46,617 nt of DNA, taken from positions 1-46,617 of the forward strand of contig NZ_JBHLWN010000041.1 in NCBI RefSeq assembly GCF_042432825.1, given 5' to 3'. A program made the translations under genes and the position numbers. Position 1 is the stretch's first letter, and every line of letters begins with the position of its first letter. Shown piece after piece: positions 8,743 through 16,053 of this stretch. Source of the DNA: Gordoniibacillus chartarius (GTDB lineage Bacteria; Bacillota; Bacilli; Paenibacillales; NBRC-103111). The notes beneath the pieces are model-generated. The model made no database searches. It was given only the letters and a program-made list of their open reading frames with translations, and was not told where the DNA came from.

Positions 8743-9804
8743 TAGATGTTTTCGCAATATCTGTAATCTCTGTTTAGCAGGAGCATATTGATATTGAGCT
8801 GCCTTGCGGTAATATTGGAAGGCCTTATCTGTTTGGCCGGTGATTTCGTAGTAAACGCCTAGATTATAGGCTGCTTTGAATGTGCCGGTTCCATGAACCG
8901 ATGTATAGATATCCGAATCACCAATCGCAAGAGCTCTGAGAAAATAAGTCTCGATCTCTCTCAGCTTTCCTGTATCCATGGCAAGCAGCCCAAGGAGGAA
9001 CGGGAGATCGGGAAAATCACTATACTTAGCTGCGTATTTCTCCAATAGCAGTTCCGCTTCCTGACTTCGATTCAAATTCTTCAATGTATATCCCAGCATG
9101 ACCAGCATAACCGGAAAATAAAGCTGTTGCTCTTCTTCCAAAAGTACGCCTTTATTTAACACCGCTTCAGCTTGTTCGTATTGCTTTAAAGAAAAATGCA
9201 GCTTCCCTAACTGATACAGCATATATCCATTGTTAGGATCCGAAGCAAGGCAGCTTTCATAGAGTTGAAAATACCGCTCCGCCTTACCTTTGGCCTCATA
9301 TACGCCGTGATCATATCCATAGTGATGAATAGTCACACCTGTTTTCAAACATGGCGCCGGCTGATCCCCTTTGAAGATCGTTTCATGTACCTTCCCCGCA
9401 TATTGAAATTCCCCATTATTCGGGTAAAATCGCGCCATCAAATGCACATGTACTTCATCACCGATCAGATTACGGATTGCCACAGCGCCAGCCTGCTTCG
9501 GATGCTTTCTAACGAAAGCCTTAAGAGCAGACTCCGCTCCCGCTTGCAGTTCTTCATCCGCATCCAGAAATAAGATATAATCACCGCTCGCGAATGCCGC
9601 CGCTGCGTTTCGGGCTTCGGCGAAGTCGTGATTCCAGGGGATGTCGAATACTTTCGCACGGAGATTTCTCGCTATATCTTTCGTGCGATCTGTTGACCCA
9701 GTATCCCCGACGATCACCTCGCAGCTTTTCGGGATACTCCTCAGAACTCTGCGGATGTTGTTTTCTTCATTCTTCACGATAAGACAAACGCTGAAAGTAG
9801 TCAT
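8740..9804 (-). CDS. GT2-TPR glycosyltransferase beside flagellin
   Basis: 354 aa. The N-terminal GT2 domain has FSVCLIVKNEENNIRRVLRS, VGDTGSTDRT and LFLDADEELQ (DADEE at 81-85); from about residue 187 the protein is TPR-like (YMLYQLGKLHFSLKQYEQAE). It starts behind GGAGG, immediately after the flagellin terminator, and is followed by fliD, so it sits inside the late flagellar genes. A role in O-glycosylating flagellin is the obvious hypothesis (GTs next to flagellin genes do this in several Firmicutes), but it is inference. Expression probably comes from read-through of the hag terminator. Confidence 0.83.
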   Translation of the reverse strand: MTTFSVCLIVKNEENNIRRVLRSIPKSCEVIVGDTGSTDRTKDIARNLRAKVFDIPWNHDFAEARNAAAAFASGDYILFLDADEELQAGAESALKAFVRKHPKQAGAVAIRNLIGDEVHVHLMARFYPNNGEFQYAGKVHETIFKGDQPAPCLKTGVTIHHYGYDHGVYEAKGKAERYFQLYESCLASDPNNGYMLYQLGKLHFSLKQYEQAEAVLNKGVLLEEEQQLYFPVMLVMLGYTLKNLNRSQEAELLLEKYAAKYSDFPDLPFLLGLLAMDTGKLREIETYFLRALAIGDSDIYTSVHGTGTFKAAYNLGVYYEITGQTDKAFQYYRKAAQYQYAPAKQRLQILRKHL

Positions 9805-9820
9805 ATATCCTCCATAGGAA

Positions 9821-9851
9821 AAGAAAAGGGCCCATTCGAAAATGGACCCTT
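9821..9851 (-). terminator. Flagellin gene terminator
   Basis: Stem 9826-9836 with 9841-9851 (AAGGGCCCATT against AATGGACCCTT, one mismatch), loop of 4, followed on the minus strand by TTTTCTT. It lies 19 nt past the hag stop codon. Confidence 0.85.
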
Positions 9852-9869
9852 CCTCTTGTTGGCGATGAA

Positions 9870-10673
9870 TTAACGGAGCAGCTGCAGCACGCCTTGTGGA
9901 GCTTGGTTGGCTTGTGCCAGCATCGAGTTGGCAGCTTGCTGCAGGATGTTGAACTTCGTGTAAGTCATCATTTCGTCTGCCATGTCGGTATCGCGGATGC
10001 GGGACTCGGCAGCTTGCAGGTTTTCTTTCGTAGCGCCCAGGTTGTTGTAAGTATGCTCCAGCTGGTTCTGAGCGGCACCCAGTGCGGAACGTGCTGCGTT
10101 GACTACGCCGATTTGCGTGTCGATCGAAGCCAGTGCGGAGGAAGCCGCGCTTTGCGAGCTTACTGCGCCGACGGAAGACGAAACGCTGCTGATGTTTTGC
10201 AACGATACAGTTACTGTCATGCTGGAAGTATCACCAGCTTGAATTGTAACTGAGTTAGTGCTGTTCAACAGGTTAATACCGTTGAACTTGGTGTTCGATG
10301 CGATGTTGGAAATCGCGTTCGACAGTGCAGTGTACTCGTTCTGGATGGAAGTCAGGTCGGACGTGTTGTACGTACCGTTGGAAGCCTGAGTAGCCAGCTC
10401 CTTCATACGAGTCAGCATGTCGGATACTTCGTTCATTGCACCTTCAGCTGTTTGTACCAGGGAGATACCGTCTTGCGTGTTGCGCTGGGATTGGCCCAGG
10501 GAACGGATTTGAGCGCGCATTTTCTCGGAGATCGAGAGGCCTGCTGCGTCGTCAGCTGCCCGGTTGATGCGGTAACCGGAGGACAGCTTCTCGCTGGACT
10601 TGCCTTGCTGGATGTTGTTGAAGCTCAGGTTGCGGTGTGCGTTCATTGCGTTAAGATTGTGGTTGATAATCAT
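9870..10673 (-). CDS. hag: Flagellin
   Basis: 267 aa, a short flagellin with little variable domain. The conserved D0/D1 N-terminus is visible (MIINHNLNAMNAHRN, then LSSGYRINRAADDAAGLSIS) as is the C-terminus (SRIRDTDMADEMMTYTKFNI, ending QANQAPQGVLQLLR). The central part (about 140-180) is Ser/Thr/Val-rich and is where O-glycans would sit. The start follows GGGAGGAAA. The codon use looks strongly biased, as for highly expressed genes. It is monocistronic or nearly so: a sigma-D promoter upstream and a strong terminator downstream. The leader carries a CsrA-type hairpin. Confidence 0.97.
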   Translation of the reverse strand: MIINHNLNAMNAHRNLSFNNIQQGKSSEKLSSGYRINRAADDAAGLSISEKMRAQIRSLGQSQRNTQDGISLVQTAEGAMNEVSDMLTRMKELATQASNGTYNTSDLTSIQNEYTALSNAISNIASNTKFNGINLLNSTNSVTIQAGDTSSMTVTVSLQNISSVSSSVGAVSSQSAASSALASIDTQIGVVNAARSALGAAQNQLEHTYNNLGATKENLQAAESRIRDTDMADEMMTYTKFNILQQAANSMLAQANQAPQGVLQLLR

Positions 10674-10682
10674 GGTTCTGTT

Positions 10683-10718
10683 TCCTCCCTGAAATTTGGA
10701 ATGTCCACTTCCTTGTGG
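10683..10718 (-). promoter_or_regulatory. Candidate CsrA-binding sites in the hag leader
   Basis: The mRNA hairpin CCAC-AAGGAA-GTGG (10705-10718) presents GGA in its loop, the hallmark of CsrA targets. A second GGA lies in the Shine-Dalgarno GGGAGGA (10683-10689). This two-site layout matches the known B. subtilis hag leader, where CsrA bound at both blocks translation. A further palindromic AGGCTT/AAGCCT pair sits 5' of it. Confidence 0.72.
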
Positions 10719-10745
10719 AGTAGGCTTTAAGCCTTACATTCCTAT

Positions 10746-10773
10746 ATATCGACAGGAAAGGCAACGAACTTTA
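10746..10773 (-). promoter_or_regulatory. Sigma-D promoter of hag
   Basis: Minus strand: TAAA (10770-10773), 16-nt spacer, GTCGATAT (10746-10753). It matches the sigma-D consensus with one -10 mismatch and gives a leader of about 65 nt that contains the CsrA sites. Confidence 0.85.
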
Positions 10774-10796
10774 TAGTTTTTCGAAAAATTTTTCCG

Positions 10797-11030
10797 CTAT
10801 TTATCCGCTTTTTTCGTTAAGTTTTTGAGCTCAGATAGGTCCATCTTCCCGGACACTGCTTCCCTGTTACTCTTCTGCACAGCTTCATAGACCTCTTTGC
10901 GCAGGACATTCACATCCCTCGGCGCATTAATCCCGATCTTGACCTGATCGCCGTCAATCGCGGAGATCAAGATCTCGATGTCTTTATTGAGAATGATCGA
11001 CTGCCCCTTCTTACGTGTCAGAATTAGCAC
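10797..11030 (-). CDS. csrA: Carbon storage regulator CsrA
   Basis: 77 aa from a GTG at 11030. The product begins MLILTRKKGQSIILNKDIEI and continues VKIGINAPRDVNVLRKEVYE, the canonical CsrA fold including the RNA-binding edge. The GTG is chosen because AAGGAGG lies 9 nt upstream and the protein then starts where CsrA starts; the longer open frame (to 11138) is not supported. It begins inside the last 20 bp of fliW, so the two are translationally coupled. In Firmicutes CsrA represses hag translation and is antagonised by FliW. The C-terminal tail (about 15 residues, Lys-rich) is somewhat longer than in B. subtilis. Confidence 0.95.
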   Translation of the reverse strand: MLILTRKKGQSIILNKDIEILISAIDGDQVKIGINAPRDVNVLRKEVYEAVQKSNREAVSGKMDLSELKNLTKKADK

Positions 11031-11457
11031 TAGCCGTTTCCTCCTTCTCCTGGATTGGAGTGCGGAATAAAGCCTCTTTGGTGCTGTATGTAGTCTTTGG
11101 CGGAAGAACGATTTGCTTACCTTGGCTTGTCTTGACATTGATTACAATTGGCGCCAACAAATTCATCGTGGAGCTTTCAAAAGGCTCCTGTATAGTTACA
11201 ATGGCTACTACGGCTGCATCGTCCGGCGCGTTCAATTGCAGGTGGTTCCTGTCGCTGTCGTCAATTTCAAACGCATAGTCGCTATAAAATGCGAACGGCG
11301 CCGCCACAAGAAACCCGATGTGCTCGTCCTCCGTACTTTGCAGGTAGGCATAGGGTCCGTTTTCTTCAACAATCTGTATAACGAACTCATTCAGCTGTTC
11401 AAATCCTAATATGTTACCCTGAAATTGAATAACCCGATTATGTAGAAAATCCAACAC
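11011..11457 (-). CDS. fliW: Flagellar assembly factor FliW
   Basis: 148 aa starting at GTG (11455-11457), with AAAGGAG 12 nt upstream. Recognisable FliW features are GNILGFEQLNEF near residue 14, the beta-rich core (FLVAAPFAFYSDYAFEID) and LLAPIVINVKTSQGKQIVL. FliW binds free flagellin, or binds CsrA and blocks its activity, coupling hag translation to secretion. The tail past FRTPI is poorly conserved and acidic. It follows yviE by 58 bp containing a strong GNRA hairpin and overlaps csrA by 20 bp. Confidence 0.93.
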   Translation of the reverse strand: MLDFLHNRVIQFQGNILGFEQLNEFVIQIVEENGPYAYLQSTEDEHIGFLVAAPFAFYSDYAFEIDDSDRNHLQLNAPDDAAVVAIVTIQEPFESSTMNLLAPIVINVKTSQGKQIVLPPKTTYSTKEALFRTPIQEKEETASANSDT

Positions 11458-11482
11458 CGGAAAATCACTCCTTTAACATATA

Positions 11483-11506
11483 ATGCTATAGCTTTCGCTA
11501 TAGCAT
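11483..11506 (-). other. GNRA-capped hairpin before fliW
   Basis: A perfect 10-bp stem (ATGCTATAGC with its complement) closed by GAAA on the transcribed strand. It is between the yviE stop and the fliW Shine-Dalgarno and is not followed by a T-tract, so it looks like an mRNA stability or processing element rather than a terminator. Confidence 0.7.
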
Positions 11507-11515
11507 CACGAATTA

Positions 11516-12082
11516 TTATTGAAATATATCATACCTACTTACGGAGATCTTAATGGAATTCTGTTGTCTCATATAAATGTCTACATTACCGGGAGTATAC
11601 TGTATATTTACATTTCCCGGTGTGTACTGAATAACGGGCTTCTGCGCTTGAATGTCTATGGTCGGCTTCTGTGCCTCGATTTGCACCTTAACGTTATTGT
11701 AACCCGGCTCACCGGCGATTTGAATCGGGGACTCCCGTTCAAACACGTCGGCAGCAAGCTCAGCAAAGGCATTGTTGGGGTTCGTGATTTGCGCCATGCG
11801 GTTCCCGTCAGCCACGATCTTCGCAATAGCCTGAAGAGCAATGCTGGACGACTGGCTGTATATTCTGCTCATTGTCGCCAAATTTGGACCTACCCCTAGA
11901 GCGTCCCAGGCCGCCGAAGAATCGATCGTTAGCACAGCCGCAGGGGACTGCATCTCCACTTTGGCCGGAGGCTGCTGAATTTGCATCTCCCCTCGGGTTG
12001 ATTCCATGCTGACGGAGCCTTCATTCGTCTGGATTCCGATTTGACCGAAGGTTTGGCGAATGGAGAGTCGAAGATCGATCAT
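11516..12082 (-). CDS. yviE: DUF6470 flagellar-locus protein (YviE)
   Basis: 188 aa, no signal peptide or membrane helix. Identified from position (between flgL and fliW, as yviE in B. subtilis) and composition: MIDLRLSIRQTFGQIGI at the N-terminus, then alternating polar beta-type segments with an internal near-duplication (IQYTPGNVNI, IQYTPGNVDI). Its molecular function is unknown. It ends 10 nt before the GNRA hairpin and starts 22 bp downstream of flgL, so it belongs to the flgM-to-csrA operon. Confidence 0.8.
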   Translation of the reverse strand: MIDLRLSIRQTFGQIGIQTNEGSVSMESTRGEMQIQQPPAKVEMQSPAAVLTIDSSAAWDALGVGPNLATMSRIYSQSSSIALQAIAKIVADGNRMAQITNPNNAFAELAADVFERESPIQIAGEPGYNNVKVQIEAQKPTIDIQAQKPVIQYTPGNVNIQYTPGNVDIYMRQQNSIKISVSRYDIFQ

Positions 12083-12104
12083 CAGGGAATCCCCTCGTTT
12101 CAGC

Positions 12105-13010
12105 TTATCTTAAGTAGTCAATAAGACTTGGTTGAATGACTTTTGCGCCGACAGAGAGCGAAGCCTGGTACACATTCTCATCCATCTTCAGCTTTGTGAT
12201 CGTCTCCGCCATATCCGCATCCTCAACCTTGGCATCCAGAGCGTTCAAACTCACTTCCAGGTCCTGAATACGGCTCTCCATCAGTTCGATACGGTTCGTA
12301 CGTGCCCCAACCTCTGCACGAACTTGCAGGAATTTATCCATACGTGTTTTTAATTTCTCAAAGAGGTCCGCCGCTTTCGTCTTGTCGTTGGCCTTAAAGG
12401 CATTTTCCAGCCCCTTCAGTACAGTAAACAAGTTATCCGTAGTACCTGCAGCATCCGGAGCACCGAAAACCTCTTCACCTGTTACGTTAATCGGAATCGT
12501 TACCCCCGCGGCAAATTGATAATTAATCGTATAGGTATCGGGTGTATCAGCAGCGGCCGTTGCGCTGTGATAAGGCTGAATATCCGTCTTCTGACCGTTA
12601 AAAATAAATTTGCCGTTCAATTGATCATTACCGAGCACTACAGCTTGCTCATAAATCTGCCCTAGTTCCGTAGCAATGGAATCGAGCGCCGTTTGCGGAT
12701 TTGTCCCGTTCAAGCCCTGTGTAGTAAGCTCATTTGCCCGTTGAAATAAATCATTGACCTGTCCGAGAATTGTGTCCGTATGCTCGACATAGGATTTAGC
12801 CGTATCAATATTTTTCTGGTATTGCTCATTCATAGACAATTCACTGCGGTAGCGCAGCGCATACGTAATACCTACTGGACTGTCGCTGGGTTTATTAATC
12901 TTCTTGCCTGTCGATAATATATCTTGATTCACTTGGAGCCGATCCAGATTGTTGTTGACATTTCTAAGCAGCTGGGAATGCATCATCCCTTGAGTCACGC
13001 GAATAGCCAT
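12105..13010 (-). CDS. flgL: Flagellar hook-associated protein 3 FlgL
   Basis: 301 aa. The flagellin-like N-terminus MAIRVTQGMMHSQLLRNVNN and LSTGKKINKPSDSPVGITYA (D0/D1 helices) is clear, as is the C-terminal helix ending GAKVIQPSLIDYLR. FlgL (HAP3) joins the hook to the filament after FlgK. Length is normal for Bacillus-type FlgL. It starts 19 bp after flgK. Confidence 0.95.
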   Translation of the reverse strand: MAIRVTQGMMHSQLLRNVNNNLDRLQVNQDILSTGKKINKPSDSPVGITYALRYRSELSMNEQYQKNIDTAKSYVEHTDTILGQVNDLFQRANELTTQGLNGTNPQTALDSIATELGQIYEQAVVLGNDQLNGKFIFNGQKTDIQPYHSATAAADTPDTYTINYQFAAGVTIPINVTGEEVFGAPDAAGTTDNLFTVLKGLENAFKANDKTKAADLFEKLKTRMDKFLQVRAEVGARTNRIELMESRIQDLEVSLNALDAKVEDADMAETITKLKMDENVYQASLSVGAKVIQPSLIDYLR

Positions 13011-13029
13011 CCGTTTATCCTCCTATGTG

Positions 13030-14613
13030 TTAACGGCCGACCACGCCGGTGCTGTTAATCAGTTTGTCGAGAATCTGATCGTATGTCGTCATGAAACGGG
13101 CGGCCGCTCCGTAAGCGTGTTGGAACGTAATCATATTGGCCATCTCTTCATCCAAGGACACGCCGCTAACCGCTTGTCTCCTGGAATCGACTTGATCGAC
13201 GAGCTGCTGCTGATTTTTCGTTTGCCGATTGGCTTCCTGTGCCTGGACACCCATCTGCCCCACAATGGAACGGAAATAGTCGTCCAAAGTGCCGTTCGTT
13301 ACGCCATTGCCCGAAGTACCGCCCGCAAAGGCAAACTTCGAATCCTTCATCTGCGACATTAAAATGGTTAATGTATTATTGCCTTTAACCGTCGTTTCGT
13401 TAGGCGACGTTCCCGTGACCCTCATCGATGTCGCGATTAAGGAGGCGTCCGCTTTAATCGCCGGATTCAACTCAATGCTTGACGCAGTAACGCCGGTTGA
13501 GCCCGCCTTCGCCGTGAAAATATCGCCCCCGGTCGTAGCCGGATTCGTAAACAAATATCCTAACTTGTGTAACCCGTTAATCCCTTGCACAGTGACTACC
13601 GTGTCAGTTCCGAGCGTCCGCTGCAATACGGTTCCAGAGTAAGTTGCAGGCCCGTTTGAAGTCGTCAGTGTCGTATTATTCGGCAGCACCGTACCTGCAG
13701 GAAGCGTGATCGTTACGTCACCATTAGCCAGGCTGTTAGCCAATACGTCGAGCTGATTTTGGTAGTCCTCTACATACTGATCCCGGGAATAAATCATTCC
13801 GTATACTTCGCCGCTATTCAAGGCGCCGGTTGTGACCGCGTCCTCTAGAGCTGCAACAGAAGTCGGCGTGGCCGTCGAGCCCGTAACAAGGTTGGTCGTC
13901 CCCATGTTAATGGTGTATCCTTGAGGAGTTTCCGTAACGGTAATGTTAACAATTTTGGACAAATTGTCCGTCAGCAAATCCCGCTGATCCCTTAGATCAT
14001 TTGCGCTATCTCCCATACCTTCTACCTTGACGATTTGGGCATTGAGACTTGCAATTGTAGTGATCATCGAGTTGATTTCAGTAGCCTTTACACCGATGTT
14101 TGTCGTGAGATCGCTGTTGAGATCGGAGAGCTGCTTGCTGACTTGATTAAAGGCATCCGCAAGTGCCATCGCATTCTCGCGTAAGATTTTGCGTCCTGTT
14201 ACGTCCTCAGGATTTTTACTAAGGTCCGACCACGATTTCCAGAACTCGTCCATAACGGTCCGTATACCGTTCTCCGACGGCTCATTCATGATCGTCTCCA
14301 GCTTATCCAATGTATCCGCTTGAATTTCCCAGCTTCCCAGAGACTTATTTTCGTTCCGAAACTGGTCGTCAAGAAACTTCTCCCGTACACGCGTAATCGA
14401 AGCAAACTCCACACCCGTCCCCAGCTGCCCCGGAACGTTGTTCCGCGTAAACCCGGGAGTGTCAATAGCCAGCGAAGCCTGCATATTCACCCGCTGCCGC
14501 GAGTACCCTTCCGTATTCGCATTCGCAATATTGTGCCCTGTCGTATTTAAAGCAGCCTGCTGCGTAAACAAGCTGCGCCGCGCCGTCTCAATGCCGTGAA
14601 ACGTAGAAGCCAT
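13030..14613 (-). CDS. flgK: Flagellar hook-associated protein 1 FlgK
   Basis: 527 aa. The rod-hook family N-terminus MASTFHGIETARRSLFTQQA with NTTGHNIANANTEGYSRQRV is diagnostic; the C-terminus has the matching helix (EEMANMITFQHAYGAAARFM). The central Thr/Val/Gly-rich part (about 260-420) is variable. FlgK is the first hook-filament junction protein. Start preceded by AAGGAGTG. flgK and flgL lie downstream of flgN. Confidence 0.96.
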   Translation of the reverse strand: MASTFHGIETARRSLFTQQAALNTTGHNIANANTEGYSRQRVNMQASLAIDTPGFTRNNVPGQLGTGVEFASITRVREKFLDDQFRNENKSLGSWEIQADTLDKLETIMNEPSENGIRTVMDEFWKSWSDLSKNPEDVTGRKILRENAMALADAFNQVSKQLSDLNSDLTTNIGVKATEINSMITTIASLNAQIVKVEGMGDSANDLRDQRDLLTDNLSKIVNITVTETPQGYTINMGTTNLVTGSTATPTSVAALEDAVTTGALNSGEVYGMIYSRDQYVEDYQNQLDVLANSLANGDVTITLPAGTVLPNNTTLTTSNGPATYSGTVLQRTLGTDTVVTVQGINGLHKLGYLFTNPATTGGDIFTAKAGSTGVTASSIELNPAIKADASLIATSMRVTGTSPNETTVKGNNTLTILMSQMKDSKFAFAGGTSGNGVTNGTLDDYFRSIVGQMGVQAQEANRQTKNQQQLVDQVDSRRQAVSGVSLDEEMANMITFQHAYGAAARFMTTYDQILDKLINSTGVVGR

Positions 14614-14637
14614 TTGTGTGTCACTCCTTAGTCGAGC

Positions 14638-15138
14638 CTACGCCCGGGTATCGAACATGCCGTTTCTGGATCTTCCGCCTGGCGGAGATGCCGGTGCTTT
14701 GTAGAACATATCCTGATTCGGATCGTCTACAAGCAAATCTACCGAAAAGTTGATAAAATCGAGCGACTGCTGGATCAGCTTCTGGTTCGCTTCGTTCAGC
14801 CGCTTGAGCTCCTGAAGTACACCTGCCAGCTTCCGCTGTGCCTCCATGAGCGCAACCTTCTCGTCCGCTTTGAAAATAATCTTGATCAGGTCAGTCACCT
14901 TAACCCGCGGGTCAGGGTTGTAACCGCGCGATATTAAATACTCCCCTGTTCGCTGTACACGAATCCGATCCAACTCGCTTACCTTTCTGACCAGCTTGTT
15001 CTCTTTATGAATCAAGGCGTTCAAAGACTCGATATCGCCCCGAACGAGAATCGGCGTCTTCTCCTTGGCCAATTCGACCAATTCGAGATGGATGGCCTCC
15101 AGCTGTTCCATTATTTCCAATAGTGGTTGGATCGTCAC
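14638..15138 (-). CDS. flgN: Flagellar protein FlgN
   Basis: 166 aa, helical. The N-terminus MTIQPLLEIMEQLEAIHLEL with LVELAKEKTPILVRGD is typical of FlgN chaperones, which hold FlgK and FlgL for export. The start is GTG with only a weak upstream GGGTGA; translational coupling to flgM (30 bp upstream) may help. The last 20 residues, after the coiled-coil core, are Pro/Gly-rich. Confidence 0.88.
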   Translation of the reverse strand: MTIQPLLEIMEQLEAIHLELVELAKEKTPILVRGDIESLNALIHKENKLVRKVSELDRIRVQRTGEYLISRGYNPDPRVKVTDLIKIIFKADEKVALMEAQRKLAGVLQELKRLNEANQKLIQQSLDFINFSVDLLVDDPNQDMFYKAPASPPGGRSRNGMFDTRA

Positions 15139-15167
15139 TTGCGTTTCACCCGCTTTATCTTGATGAC

Positions 15168-15428
15168 TTATTTAAAATAAGGAAGCAGCTTGTCTGCGAT
15201 CTTGCCCGCTTCAACATGATACGTTCCCGCCGACACCTGCTGCTTCAGCTCTTCGATCCGCTTCCGGTATTCCTCGCTGTTCTTCGCGCCTAAGAGCTCT
15301 TTCGCGGCCGACGAAATTTGCACCTCGTCCACTTTTCCTTTACCGCCTGCACCCGCTCCCGGCTTTGCGCCTTGAGCTCGTGTGTAGGGGTTCACTCCCC
15401 CGACTCGCTGCGATTCGTTAATTTTCAT
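15168..15428 (-). CDS. flgM: Anti-sigma-D factor FlgM
   Basis: 86 aa. N-terminal MKINESQRVGGVNPYTR, then a Gly/Lys linker and the sigma-binding helices (VDEVQISSAAKELLGAKNSE, and YHVEAGKIADKLLPYF at the end). It binds sigma-D and is inactivated when the hook is complete. A sigma-D-like promoter and the yvyF terminator sit in the 111 bp upstream. SD GAGGTGA. Confidence 0.93.
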   Translation of the reverse strand: MKINESQRVGGVNPYTRAQGAKPGAGAGGKGKVDEVQISSAAKELLGAKNSEEYRKRIEELKQQVSAGTYHVEAGKIADKLLPYFK

Positions 15429-15460
15429 TACGGCTCACCTCGTCCTATCCCGTCCAAAAT

Positions 15461-15495
15461 CAAAAAGACCGATAATTGTATAGCATTATTATCGG
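15461..15495 (-). terminator. Terminator after yvyF, overlapping the flgM promoter
   Basis: Arms CCGATAAT (15488-15495) and ATTATCGG (15469-15476), an 11-nt loop, then TCTTTTTG on the minus strand. The 5' arm is the same DNA as the -10 of the sigma-D promoter. Confidence 0.7.
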
Positions 15496-15516
15496 CCAAA
15501 GTTTGAAATTATTTTA
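15489..15516 (-). promoter_or_regulatory. Sigma-D promoter of the flgM operon
   Basis: TAAA (15513-15516), 16-nt spacer, GCCGATAA (15489-15496): exact match to the sigma-D/FliA consensus boxes. Expected to drive flgM-flgN-flgK-flgL-yviE-fliW-csrA, with FlgM feeding back on its own promoter. Confidence 0.85.
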
Positions 15517-15539
15517 GAGAATAACTAAAAAATAAAGTT

Positions 15540-15962
15540 TCATCTGCGATCCTGGAGTCTGTCTTTAATGTTGAAGCCGATTTTCTCCTCCTGCGACTGC
15601 TGGGCTTGCCCCCTTGCCTGGTCCTCTTTCAGATGGTTTGCATCCTTCAGGAGGCCGCTCCGGCAATTGTCGCACATCTTACCGGTTGTAATGGACGCGC
15701 CGCACAATTCGCATGCATATGACATATTCGGGTTGTTATCAATCGAAATCCGGCCTTCACGGATAAACTTCGTAATTTGCTTCACGCTGACTTCCGTCGC
15801 TTCGCTCAGCTCCTGCAGCGTACATTTGCGATGCTCGCGCAGATATTTCAAACACTTCTCATACTGAAGGTCGATTTCCTTTACGCAGCTGGGGCAAATG
15901 TCATGGAGGCCTTTGGCAAACAGTTTGCCGCATCTCGGGCAATTGGATACGCTCAAGCTCAT
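15540..15962 (-). CDS. yvyF: YvyF/TIGR03826-type flagellar-region protein
   Basis: 140 aa. Two zinc-ribbon-like pairs are visible: CPRCGKLF with CPSCVKE at the N-terminus, and CELCG with CDNC later. A helix-turn-helix-like part lies between (LQELSEATEVSVKQITKFIR EG region). B. subtilis YvyF is at the same place (comF to flgM); its role is thought regulatory but is not settled. The ATG at 15962 is preferred over 15971 because AAAGGGG is 9 nt upstream of it and abuts the latter. It is followed by the terminator/promoter overlap. Confidence 0.85.
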   Translation of the reverse strand: MSLSVSNCPRCGKLFAKGLHDICPSCVKEIDLQYEKCLKYLREHRKCTLQELSEATEVSVKQITKFIREGRISIDNNPNMSYACELCGASITTGKMCDNCRSGLLKDANHLKEDQARGQAQQSQEEKIGFNIKDRLQDRR

Positions 15963-16036
15963 TCGGTACATCCCCTTTGTATTACGACCATTTTACTACT
16001 AGTTTACATCAAATTCTGTGAATTGACTAACATTAT

Positions 16037-16043
16037 TGTCGAA
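16037..16043 (+). promoter_or_regulatory. Spo0A-box-like site upstream of yvyF
   Basis: TGTCGAA is the core 0A-box and sits in a small palindrome (ATTATT, GTCG, AATAAT at 16033-16048) in the comFC-yvyF gap. No promoter was recognised nearby, so this is a motif match only. Confidence 0.25.
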
Positions 16044-16053
16044 TAATAGCGAT

